The translations under genes were made by a program, and so were the position numbers. The notes beneath the pieces were generated by a model. The model worked only from the letters and a program-made list of their open reading frames with translations. It was not told the origin of the DNA and did not search any database. DNA of 64,000 nt from JAGRMG01 sp047975215 (GTDB lineage: Bacteria > Pseudomonadota > Alphaproteobacteria > Rhodobacterales > Rhodobacteraceae), in contig JBKEDD010000090.1 of assembly GCA_047975215.1 (NCBI GenBank), forward strand, positions 8,369 through 72,368, written 5' to 3'. Positions 39,638-48,147 of this stretch are shown here, piece by piece. Every line of letters starts with the position of its first letter. The stretch's first letter is position 1.

Positions 39638-42184
39638 ATGATTTGGTATTTCGGCATCATGGACATTATTCTGATCACGACGATCGTCGCATCGCTTTTC
39701 CTGCTGATCGGTGCCGCCGAGCCGCTCGCGCACCAGCTGAGACTGCCATACGCGGTGATCATCGCCTGTCTCGGTATCCTGATCGGCGTGACAGCCGCCT
39801 TCCTATTGCGGACAGACTATACCGATGCGTTCAATCCGGTTGCGGATGTGATCTTGGCACTGCCGATCCGCTCCAACATCTTTCTCTACGTCTTTCTGCC
39901 CACGCTGGTGTTCCAGGTCACGCTGGGTCTGAACTTGCGGCGAATGATCGACGACTGGGTGCCGATCCTGGTACTGGCGGTGGTCGCGGTATTCGTAGCC
40001 ACATTCGTGATCGGTTACTCGCTCGCTTTCGTCAGCGCGATGAGCCTCACCGCGGCGCTTCTGGTCGGTGCCATCGTGTCCACCACCGACCCCTCGGCGG
40101 TGGTCAGCATCTTCCGCTCGATCTCGGCGCCGCGGCGTCTGGCGCGGATCATCGAGGGTGAAAGTCTGCTCAACGATGCCGCGGCGATTGCATTGGCCGC
40201 GCTCTTCATGGAGTACATCAAGACCGGAACGCCCGACCCTACGGTACATGACGCGCTGGCACGGTTTCCCATCCTGCTGCTTGGCGGCGTGATTATCGGC
40301 TGGATCGCGGCGCGCGTCGCAATCTGGACTATGGCACTGTTCAGTCGCTACGAGCTTGCCGTGATATCGGTCTCGATCGCTTTGCCCTATCTTGCTTATA
40401 TCGTGGCTGAACAGAGCGTCGGTGCCTCGGGCGTGATCGCCGTGGTGGTCGCCGCGATGACGCTGCAACTGGCCGGTCCCGGACGATTGCCGCCGGCCAC
40501 ATGGCAGTATCTACGCGAGGTGTGGGATCTGCTGGCACACTGGGCGGGGGCGCTGATCTTCATCCTTGCCTCGCTGCTTGTCCCGCGGATGCTTGAGATG
40601 GTGCGCTGGGCCGATCTAGGCCTGATCGTGGTGGTGGTCGTTGCGGCAATCGTAGCGCGGGTGATTATCCTTTACGGCCTGTTGCCGTTGCTGACCGGTC
40701 TCGGGCTGTCGCCGGTGGTCGAGCGCCCCTACCGCATTGCAATCATGTGGGGCGGCCTGCGCGGCGCGGTCACGTTGTCGCTGGCGCTTGCGGTAACCGA
40801 GAGCTATCTCATACCCCCCGAGATCAAGCGGGAGGTCGCGGTTCTCGCCACGGGGTTCACGCTATTCACGCTGCTAGTTCAAGGCACGACCCTGCGCTGG
40901 GTGATCACTCGGCTGGGGCTCGACCGGCTGTCAGCACTCGACAGCGCGCTCTACGATCAGGCGATCGCCGTAGCTCTCCAGACCGTTCGCGAAGATGTCG
41001 CGAGGTCGACTGAGACCTATGGCTTGGGCCATGATATCGTGCGCCAGGAGGCCAAGCGCTTCGGCGAACGTCTGGACCGGGCGGTGAAATCGGCCGAAGG
41101 GCACAGCGATGTAACCGACCGCGACCGGATCACTCTGGGGCTGATCGCGCTGGCCAGCGCCGAGCGCGAGTCGATCATCGCGGGCTTTCGCGACCGGACG
41201 ATATCCGCCGTTCTGTCTGACCGTCTCCTCTCAGACGTCGATGCGCTGATCGAGGCCACACGCCTGAACGGGCGCAACGGTTATACCAGGGCCGCAGCCC
41301 GCAGCCTCGGCACCGGTCGGTGGCTGCGCCCGGCCGTCTTCGTGCACAACCGGCTCAATGTGTCTATGCCGCTCGCTCGCATCACTGCGACGCGGTTCGG
41401 GCTGCTGCTGTCACAAAGGTTGATCCTGCGCGGGCTCCATCGGTTCATTGACGGGCGCATCCGGCGCATCCACGGTCGGCGAGTGGCGCGGCTGCTTCAT
41501 TCGCTGCTCAAACGGCGAATCGAGCAGGTAGAACAATCGGTCGCGGGGCTGCGGCTGCAATATCCCGGATATGCCGAAGAGATGGAGCGCCGCTTTATCC
41601 GCCGTACCGCACTGCGGCTTGAGGAACGCGAATACGATGCCCTGCTCGAGGATGGGCTGATCGGTGAGGAGATCCACGCCGTCCTGGCCGCCGATATCGG
41701 TGCGCGTCGCGATCATGCCGAGGCGGCGCCGCGGCTCGATCTCGCGATGCAGAAGGTCGAGCTGGTTCGGCAGTTCCCGCTCTTTTCAGACATGGAAGAC
41801 GCGGTCGTCGCACGCCTATCCCGTTCACTCGTCACGCGCTATGTCCATCCGGGCGAGCGGATTCTGCGCCGTGGCAGCATACCGCGAAGTGTCTATTTCG
41901 TGGCCTCGGGTGCAGTCGAATTGGACGTGGCAGGACAGAGCTGGCGGCTCGGACGCGGTGATATGTTCGGCTATATGGGGCTGTTGATGCGCGCGCCCCC
42001 GCGCGCCGAAGTCCGCGCCATCGCCCCCTCGACGCTGCTGGTACTCGACGAGGTTCGGTTTCTGCGGCTCTTCAAGCGCAGCAAGATCATCCAGGACGCG
42101 GTGCGCACCAGCGCCGCCCGGCGCGGCATCCCGTTTGAAGTATCCGACGTCAGCGCCGACGGGACAGACTTGAGACACTCGTGA
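39638..42184 (+). CDS. CPA1-type Na+/H+ antiporter with C-terminal cNMP-binding-like domain
   Basis: 848 residues. The first ~410 form a CPA1 (NhaP/SOS1-type) exchanger with about 12 membrane segments; IVSTTDPSAVVSIFR and GESLLNDAAAIALAALFMEY carry the ion-binding Asp and the Asn-Asp pair, and WGGLRGAVTLSLALAV is the conserved late helix. Residues ~420-700 are a cytoplasmic helical regulatory region. Residues ~704-825 form a cyclic-nucleotide-binding fold (PLFSDMEDAVVARLSRSLV, GERILRRGSIPRSVYFVASG). In the phosphate-binding cassette the usual FGE is FGYMGLL, so the key glutamate is missing although PRAEVRA keeps an arginine. The layout is that of plant SOS1 and sperm NHE. Confidence 0.9.
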   Translation: MIWYFGIMDIILITTIVASLFLLIGAAEPLAHQLRLPYAVIIACLGILIGVTAAFLLRTDYTDAFNPVADVILALPIRSNIFLYVFLPTLVFQVTLGLNLRRMIDDWVPILVLAVVAVFVATFVIGYSLAFVSAMSLTAALLVGAIVSTTDPSAVVSIFRSISAPRRLARIIEGESLLNDAAAIALAALFMEYIKTGTPDPTVHDALARFPILLLGGVIIGWIAARVAIWTMALFSRYELAVISVSIALPYLAYIVAEQSVGASGVIAVVVAAMTLQLAGPGRLPPATWQYLREVWDLLAHWAGALIFILASLLVPRMLEMVRWADLGLIVVVVVAAIVARVIILYGLLPLLTGLGLSPVVERPYRIAIMWGGLRGAVTLSLALAVTESYLIPPEIKREVAVLATGFTLFTLLVQGTTLRWVITRLGLDRLSALDSALYDQAIAVALQTVREDVARSTETYGLGHDIVRQEAKRFGERLDRAVKSAEGHSDVTDRDRITLGLIALASAERESIIAGFRDRTISAVLSDRLLSDVDALIEATRLNGRNGYTRAAARSLGTGRWLRPAVFVHNRLNVSMPLARITATRFGLLLSQRLILRGLHRFIDGRIRRIHGRRVARLLHSLLKRRIEQVEQSVAGLRLQYPGYAEEMERRFIRRTALRLEEREYDALLEDGLIGEEIHAVLAADIGARRDHAEAAPRLDLAMQKVELVRQFPLFSDMEDAVVARLSRSLVTRYVHPGERILRRGSIPRSVYFVASGAVELDVAGQSWRLGRGDMFGYMGLLMRAPPRAEVRAIAPSTLLVLDEVRFLRLFKRSKIIQDAVRTSAARRGIPFEVSDVSADGTDLRHS

Positions 42185-42769
42185 CGGAGAAATTGAGAGC
42201 GCCGGTGCCACCAGCTGCCATGCTGGTTTCACGAGGTGAATCCCTCGCCGCCGTTGTGCTGTAGAGCCGTTGGAACAAAGCGAATTTTGTTGACTTGAGA
42301 AAGTACATCGCCAGCCAGGATATCTGAATAGGTCTCTGTGCGTATTCTCGGAGTCGCGGCATCTGCGGCTTCGACGGGAGCTTCAAGGATTTCCCATTGT
42401 CCCGTCTGTTCAGACCCGAAATCCGCGACGGAGGCCGTGTTCCACTATCACCGCCTCGGGCACTCCGGTCTCACCCCGTTGGAGTATCGCCAACGGTCAG
42501 GAGAGGTCCAAACCCCGAGCAGAGCTGCCCAATCAACGCGGACGACAAGAGGAGCAGGCCAAATTCTCTCGCACCCGCCGCAATCTCGCTGACCTGCTCG
42601 ACAAGAGTTGGCGAGGATTGGTTTGGCATGGCTGCCACATGCCGCCTATAGGAAAAAGATATCACTCCGCAAGTATTTTGCAATTAGGCGTACGCCCCGC
42701 TGAAGCATCACACTACCGGCTATCGGGAAAGCGCCAGCCAATGGCGTACCTGATGGGGAGGATGACAAG
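42185..42769. other. Intergenic region with transposase scrap
   Basis: 585 bases. It holds the IS3-type tail described at 42431-42505. A reverse-strand open stretch (about 42405 to 42237, containing ETYSDILAGDVLSQVNKIRF) reads like protein but I do not recognise it and it has no start. A GGGGAGG ribosome site at the right end belongs to the next permease gene. Confidence 0.45.
42431..42505 (+). mobile_element. IS3-type transposase C-terminal scrap
   Basis: Codons read EAVFHYHRLGHSGLTPLEYR then QRSGE, like the H-S-x-L-G-Y/P-x-E-F end of IS3-family OrfB integrase domains. Only ~25 codons remain and the frame then runs on without similarity. Tentative because the block is short. Confidence 0.4.
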
Positions 42770-43756
42770 ATGAGACTCAGTGGACGGCTGAAGAATATCT
42801 CTCAGGAGAAGATCGTATTTGCGATCACGTTGGTGATGTTCTTGACGTTCACCATCTTTCTTGATGGCTTCATGGGCGCGAACAACCTGCTGGCGTTGCT
42901 GCGCAGCGTTGCGGTTCTGGGGATTCTCGGCCTCGGAATGCTGATAGTCGTGCTTGGCCGTGGGATCGACCTTTCAATGGTCGCCAACATGGCGATCTCG
43001 GTGGCATGGACGATTCAGCTTGTGGGCACCGGAATGCCCTTGGGTTGGGCGCTTGCAATAGGCTTTGCGTTTGCGCTGGGGATGAGTGTCATAACCGGGA
43101 TCCTGGTGGCCTATGCGGAGATTCCGGCGATTTTCGCAACGCTGGCGATGGGGACTTTCATCTACGGGTTCGGTCGTGCGCATCTGATCACAGGCACGGA
43201 TGTCGTCTATCTGCCTGCCGATTTCGGTTGGGCCGCCCAGATTGGTCAGGGGAGGCTTCTTGGTGTCCCGATCCCGATCATCCTGGCCACGGTCCTTGCC
43301 ATACTGGTCTATCTGTTCCTTCGATTTTCGAAGCACGGTTGGAATACCTTCAACATCGGGGACAACACTGCGGCCTCGCGTATCACGGGGATCGCCGTTC
43401 GCCCCACTATCGTCTTGCAATACATGCTCAGCGGGACGGCTGCCTATCTTGCGGGGCTGATCACGTCGACGGCTGTGCAGTCCATGAATACGCGGATCGT
43501 GAATTCCAACATGATCTATGATGTCATCCTGATCGTCGTTCTTGGCGGCGTAAGCCTTTCAGGCGGGCGCGGCAACGTCCGGAACGTGATCGTGGGTACG
43601 CTTCTGATCGGTGTTCTCGTCAATGGCATGACCATCATGGACATCCAGTACACCATCCAGAACGTCATCAAGAGCCTGATACTGCTGCTGGCCATCGTGG
43701 CCGACAGCGTCATCAACCCTCGCGACGAACAGACAGGGCAACAGGGCGATATCTGA
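42770..43756 (+). CDS. Sugar-type (CUT2) ABC transporter permease
   Basis: 328 residues with 8-10 membrane segments, RbsC/BPD_transp_2 family. VLGILGLGMLIVVLGRGIDL and VANMAISVA match the conserved GIDLS block, and ISGTAAYLAGLITST and VVLGGVSLSGGRGNV the EAA-like and GG blocks. It forms the channel with the second, fused permease at 44942. ATG 42770 follows GGGGAGG. It is the first gene of an apparent eight-gene operon (permease, receptor, fused permease, propeller, ATPase, ADH, ALDH, perhaps LysR). Confidence 0.88.
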   Translation: MRLSGRLKNISQEKIVFAITLVMFLTFTIFLDGFMGANNLLALLRSVAVLGILGLGMLIVVLGRGIDLSMVANMAISVAWTIQLVGTGMPLGWALAIGFAFALGMSVITGILVAYAEIPAIFATLAMGTFIYGFGRAHLITGTDVVYLPADFGWAAQIGQGRLLGVPIPIILATVLAILVYLFLRFSKHGWNTFNIGDNTAASRITGIAVRPTIVLQYMLSGTAAYLAGLITSTAVQSMNTRIVNSNMIYDVILIVVLGGVSLSGGRGNVRNVIVGTLLIGVLVNGMTIMDIQYTIQNVIKSLILLLAIVADSVINPRDEQTGQQGDI

Positions 43757-43815
43757 CGCCGACCCGTCACGCCAAAACAATGACCAAACATTCTACCAAC
43801 CAGGAGGAAAGAACC

Positions 43816-44835
43816 ATGAATTGGAGCATTATGAAGAAAACCGTGATGATGGCGGCCGTGGGTGTCGGCATCGCCGGATCGGCCTTGGCACAAGAGCCAA
43901 ACGACCCGTTCCGCGGCCCGGCACTTGGCGCGCTCGAAGGCAAGTGGGTCGCCTACCTGCCGATTTCAGCCGGTTTCGACCTGGCACAGGCCTGGGGTGG
44001 CGTGGTGAAGAAGGAGGCCGAGAACTACGGTATGAAATTCACCATCCAGGACCCCAACTGGTCGACCGATGCGATGGCGCAGGGCATGACCTCGCTGATT
44101 GCCGAGCATCCCGATGTCATCGTGACGCAGAACCCGGACACGCAATCCCTGGCGCGTCTGATGATGCAGGCGAACCGCGCCGGCATCGCGGTGGTTCAGA
44201 TGAATATGCAGGGTGCGGTGCAGACAGACGCATTCGTCGGGCCCGACTATATCGCCATGGGCCACGAGATTGCCAACATGGCGATCGAGAAATGCGGCGC
44301 CGGTACCGACACGTCGCACAAGATTTCGATCGTTCAGGGCGTGATCACCGGCGGCGTGAGCTATTTCCAGGTGCAAGGCATCATGGAAGTTCTGGGCGAG
44401 CGCGACGATATTGAAATCGTTTCGAGTCAAGCGGCCGATTGGGACGCCTCGAAAGCGCGCGCCATAACCGAAACAGTGCTGCAACAGCACCCGGACCTCT
44501 GCGCTGTTCTCGACATGTGGGACGGCCAGGCCATCGGTACCGGTGCCGCCGTCAAGCAGGCCGGTCTTGCCGACAGCGTACTGGTGATCACTTCGGGCGG
44601 TGGTGCGGCCAGCACCTGTGACCTGATCCGTGACGATACCTTTGATATCGTGGTGAATTACGACGCGCCCGGCATGGGGCGCGATGCATGGACTGCAATC
44701 ATGATTGCAATGCAGAATGGTGGCGGTGGCAATCTGAAAACGCAGATTTTTTCGCCCACATACGTGATGACCAAGGACAATGTGGATGAGGCGTCCTGCT
44801 GGGAATCCGAAATCTACGCCAGCCGGCTGCGCTGA
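43816..44835 (+). CDS. Sugar-type ABC transporter substrate-binding protein
   Basis: 339 residues from ATG 43816 with AGGAGG. Signal peptide MKKTVMMAAVGVGIAGSALA after a short MNWSI start, cleavage near AQEP. The mature protein is a Peripla_BP_4 (RbsB-like) fold: VAYLPISAGFDLAQAWGGVV, HPDVIVTQNPDTQSLARLMM, GIAVVQMNMQGAVQTDAFVG. Hinge-region residues and two extra cysteines near the C-terminus (STCDLIRDD, ASCWESE) may form a disulfide. Ligand unknown; neighbours suggest an alcohol, polyol, or cyclic ether/lactone. Confidence 0.88.
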   Translation: MNWSIMKKTVMMAAVGVGIAGSALAQEPNDPFRGPALGALEGKWVAYLPISAGFDLAQAWGGVVKKEAENYGMKFTIQDPNWSTDAMAQGMTSLIAEHPDVIVTQNPDTQSLARLMMQANRAGIAVVQMNMQGAVQTDAFVGPDYIAMGHEIANMAIEKCGAGTDTSHKISIVQGVITGGVSYFQVQGIMEVLGERDDIEIVSSQAADWDASKARAITETVLQQHPDLCAVLDMWDGQAIGTGAAVKQAGLADSVLVITSGGGAASTCDLIRDDTFDIVVNYDAPGMGRDAWTAIMIAMQNGGGGNLKTQIFSPTYVMTKDNVDEASCWESEIYASRLR

Positions 44836-44941
44836 GGCTTGACCGAAAGGTTGCGGGCCGTTGGCGACCTGGCCGCGGCCCGCAGTCACAATACGATCCG
44901 GTTGCCCGACAATTCACCGCCATCATCGGAGGAACGCTTTC

Positions 44942-47071
44942 GTGTCGCTTGCAAGCAGCATCAAAAAAGCCCGATACCGCTTTTTCCCCGACCATGTCGT
45001 CGGTGAACTTCTCTCGAAGAACTGGATCGACAATGCCATTCCCTTCACGATCATGGTGATCGTGGTGGGGGTGATCGGGGTACTTCTCCCGAATTTCTTC
45101 ACCGGGAGCAACATCTCGATCCTCGGACGCCAGTACGGTGAACTTGCGCTTGTCGTGCTGGCGATGACGACGGTGATCCTGGTTGGCGGAATCGACCTGT
45201 CCGTTGGCTCAAATTTCGCGCTTGCCAACTTCATGATGCTGTACTTTCTGAACCTCGCGCATTTTTCGGTGGGGGCATCGGCCTTGCTCGTGGTGCTGAT
45301 CACCGGCGGCGTAGGGTTGATCAACGGGATTCTCGTTGGCTATCTCCGGCTCAGGGCATTCCTGACTACGCTGGTAACGCTGATCATAGTGCGGGCCATC
45401 GTCGATCTGCTGTTGCTCGAATTCGCTCAAGACATGTCGATGTCGTTTTACTCGTCGCCCCTCTGGGACGTGATGGGTATGGGAGGGGTGTGGATATTTC
45501 CCTTCAGTTTTGTCGTGCTGACGGTCGTTGCCATCGTTGCGCACGTTGCCTTCAGCCGCTCCGGCCCGGGCTGGAGGTTGCTGGCGATCGGGGGATCGCG
45601 TCGTTCCGCCTACAACATGGGCCTTCCGGTAAGGCGGATCGTCTGCTCGGCCTACGTGATTTCCGGCGTTCTTGTGGGGTTGGCGGGCATTCTTTACGCC
45701 GCGCGCCTCAGTGGCGCGGGAACGGATACCGGAATTGGGCTGGAGATTTCGGCGCTGACGGCGGCAATCCTCGGAGGAAACTCGCTTGGCGGTGGCCGCG
45801 GCTCGGTGGTCAAGGCGTTGATGGGGGCCGTGACGGTTCTGGTACTTACGAACGGAGTGCTTCGCCTCGGGCTGAACAGCGGATCAGGGCCAATGGTGCT
45901 GGGGCTTGCACTTCTCTTTGCCGTTTTTGTCGATGTGCGATGGATGAAGAACCGCCACAAGCTTCTCAACAAGGTTTACGTTTCTCCGACCCTCATGGAA
46001 ATGCCCGAGCCGCGGCCAACGGATTCTGGCCCGTTCGAGGTCAATGACCGGCTGAGCGAGGTCGACGTTATCGCGCTGGGCGAGGTCGAAAGCCCGGAAG
46101 ACGTGATCCTCGACGAAGAAGATTTCCTCTACAGCGGCAATCGCCACGGAGACATCATCCGCTATTTCCCGCCGGACTATAAGACGCATGAAGTCTATGC
46201 TCATATCGGCGGGGCACCGCTGGGAATGAGCTTTGACAAGGCGGGCAACCTTCTTGTCTGCGTTGGCGGCATGGGCCTCTACATGGTGTCCCGCGAAGAC
46301 CGGAAGGTGAGCCTCGTCACGGACGAGACCAATCGTTCATACCTTTCGATCGTCGACGATAGCCGCCTGCGCCTCGCCGACGACCTGGATATTGCGCCGG
46401 ACGGAAAAATCTACTTCTCGGAGGCCACTGTGCGCTACGAGATGCATGATTGGCCGGTAGATGCGGTCGAAAGCCGGGGCAACGGAAGGATCATCTGTCA
46501 TGATCCGGCCACGGGGAAGACCCGCACACTGATCCGCAACCTGGTTTTTCCCAATGGCGTTTGCACAGCACACGACGGCAAGTCGATCCTGTTTGCCGAA
46601 AGCTGGGGATGCCGGATCAACCGGTATTGGCTCGAAGGCCCGAAGAAGGGCAAACTGGAAGTGCTGGCAGACAAACTCCCGGGCTATCCAGACAACATCA
46701 ACCGGGCCTCGGACGGCACATATTGGGTGGCGATCATGGGAATGCGCTCGCACGCGCTCGACCTGGCGCTGAGGATGCCGGGCTTCCGACGCCGCATGGC
46801 AAGGCGGATCGCGGGAGATCAGTGGCTTTATCCGAACCTGAATATCGGTTGCGTTGCGAGATTCGACGACAAAGGCGAGTTCATCGAATCCCTTTGGGAC
46901 CGCAAAGCTGCCAATCACCCGATGATCACGTCCATGCGCGAGCACAAGGGCTGGCTCTATCTGGGGGGAATAACCAACAACAGGATCGGCCGAATTCGCC
47001 TGAACGGGATGGACGATGGCTGGAGCGGCTATTCAAGCTATTGGGGCAGGAATGCCAGGGGGCAGGCATGA
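44942..47071 (+). CDS. Fusion of CUT2 ABC permease with SMP-30/strictosidine-synthase-like beta-propeller
   Basis: 709 residues from a GTG at 44942 with CGGAGGAA upstream. Residues ~1-345 are an RbsC-type permease (VVLAMTTVILVGGIDLSVGS, GILYAARLSGAGTDTG, LTAAILGGNSLGGGRGSVVK). After a ~40-residue linker, residues ~390-709 are a six-bladed propeller like strictosidine synthase/SMP-30 lactonases: GAPLGMSFDKAGNLLVCVGG, RLADDLDIAPDGKIYFSEAT, LVFPNGVCTAHDGKSILFAE, GYPDNINRASDGTYWVAIMG. No stop, frameshift or start lies at the junction. The propeller would be cytoplasmic if the permease keeps its usual topology, so it may act on the substrate as it leaves the channel. The next gene is a second, separate propeller. 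Confidence 0.85.
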   Translation: MSLASSIKKARYRFFPDHVVGELLSKNWIDNAIPFTIMVIVVGVIGVLLPNFFTGSNISILGRQYGELALVVLAMTTVILVGGIDLSVGSNFALANFMMLYFLNLAHFSVGASALLVVLITGGVGLINGILVGYLRLRAFLTTLVTLIIVRAIVDLLLLEFAQDMSMSFYSSPLWDVMGMGGVWIFPFSFVVLTVVAIVAHVAFSRSGPGWRLLAIGGSRRSAYNMGLPVRRIVCSAYVISGVLVGLAGILYAARLSGAGTDTGIGLEISALTAAILGGNSLGGGRGSVVKALMGAVTVLVLTNGVLRLGLNSGSGPMVLGLALLFAVFVDVRWMKNRHKLLNKVYVSPTLMEMPEPRPTDSGPFEVNDRLSEVDVIALGEVESPEDVILDEEDFLYSGNRHGDIIRYFPPDYKTHEVYAHIGGAPLGMSFDKAGNLLVCVGGMGLYMVSREDRKVSLVTDETNRSYLSIVDDSRLRLADDLDIAPDGKIYFSEATVRYEMHDWPVDAVESRGNGRIICHDPATGKTRTLIRNLVFPNGVCTAHDGKSILFAESWGCRINRYWLEGPKKGKLEVLADKLPGYPDNINRASDGTYWVAIMGMRSHALDLALRMPGFRRRMARRIAGDQWLYPNLNIGCVARFDDKGEFIESLWDRKAANHPMITSMREHKGWLYLGGITNNRIGRIRLNGMDDGWSGYSSYWGRNARGQA

Positions 47072-48147
47072 AACCGACATTCCTGACCCGGATAGTTGAC
47101 AATTTTCTTGGCCGCGGGCCGGCGGCGGTGACGGTGCCAGCATTGGACGGGGCCCTGAAACCGAACAACCGGCTTGAAGAACTTGAGGCAGGTATTGCTG
47201 CTACTTCTCCCGATGATCTCGTTCTCTGGGAGCGCAGACTTCTTTGGTCGGATGGTGCGAAGCTTGTTTCAGAGCAAGGGGTAGTGGCCGAATTCGGCTC
47301 GGAGATAACGGCATTGGCAGTGGCCGGCGACCGGCTTGCTTTGGCCACCATCGCGGACGGGTTGTTGTTGCTTGATGGCGAATTTAAGCGCGTCGCGCCG
47401 TCCTGGAGCCGGCCGGTGAAGAACGTTACCGCGCTGGCCGCGGGTCCGAAGGGGGGAATCTGGTTTTGCACAGGCTCGGAGTTGCGTGCGCCAGACAAAT
47501 GGCGCCGCGATCTGATGGAGTTGAACCGAAGCGGGCTCATCGGCCGGGCCGATCCCGATACGGGCGAGGTGCGTATCGTGAAGCGCAGGTTGGGCTATCC
47601 CAGCGGGATTGCCGTTATGCCCAATGGTGCCATTCTATATAGCGAGGCTTGGGCGTCGCACTTGGTCGAGATGGCGGCAGACGGAGCAACCTCGCGCGTC
47701 GTTCTCGACGAAATCCCGGGTTATCCAGGCCGTATCCGCCCGCGTGAAAGCGGCGGTTACTGGCTCTGCGTCTTCGCGCCACGCAACCCCTTGATCGAGC
47801 TCGTGCTCAGGGAGCCTGGTTATCGCAATGCGATGATGCGCGAGATACCGGAGGATCTGTGGGTTGCCCCAGGCTACTCGAGCGGCCGTTCGTTCCACGA
47901 GCCGATGCAGGGTGGCGCCCTTAAGCAGATGGGTATTCTCAAACCCTGGGCGCCGACCCGTTCCTATGGGCTGGTGGTGGAGCTCGATGCCAGTGCCAGC
48001 CCGCTCCGCAGTTTCCATAGCCGGGCAGGGGGTCGGCGGCATGGTATCACCAGCGCGCTGGAGATCGATGGCATGCTCTGGCTGGCGGGGCGTGGCTCTG
48101 GAGAGGTGTTGAACATGAAACCGACGCCGGAAGGGATCATGGCATGA
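47068..48147 (+). CDS. SMP-30/strictosidine-synthase-like beta-propeller protein
   Basis: 359 residues, no signal peptide. Propeller repeats are seen in EITALAVAGDRLALATIADG, VTALAAGPKGGIWFCTG, LGYPSGIAVMPNGAILYSEA, IPGYPGRIRPRESGGYWLCV. The Asp/Asn metal ligands of gluconolactonases cannot be confirmed by eye; one expected Asn (GYPDN in the fused propeller) is GYPGR here, so activities may differ. Its ATG overlaps the fused permease stop and its stop overlaps the ATPase start (ATGA both), so it is an integral part of the transport operon. Confidence 0.75.
   Translation: MKPTFLTRIVDNFLGRGPAAVTVPALDGALKPNNRLEELEAGIAATSPDDLVLWERRLLWSDGAKLVSEQGVVAEFGSEITALAVAGDRLALATIADGLLLLDGEFKRVAPSWSRPVKNVTALAAGPKGGIWFCTGSELRAPDKWRRDLMELNRSGLIGRADPDTGEVRIVKRRLGYPSGIAVMPNGAILYSEAWASHLVEMAADGATSRVVLDEIPGYPGRIRPRESGGYWLCVFAPRNPLIELVLREPGYRNAMMREIPEDLWVAPGYSSGRSFHEPMQGGALKQMGILKPWAPTRSYGLVVELDASASPLRSFHSRAGGRRHGITSALEIDGMLWLAGRGSGEVLNMKPTPEGIMA

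Noticed and set aside
42237..42405. Reverse-strand short protein-like frame near the IS3 scrap
   Set aside because: No start codon, no ribosome site and no recognised family, so not called as a gene.
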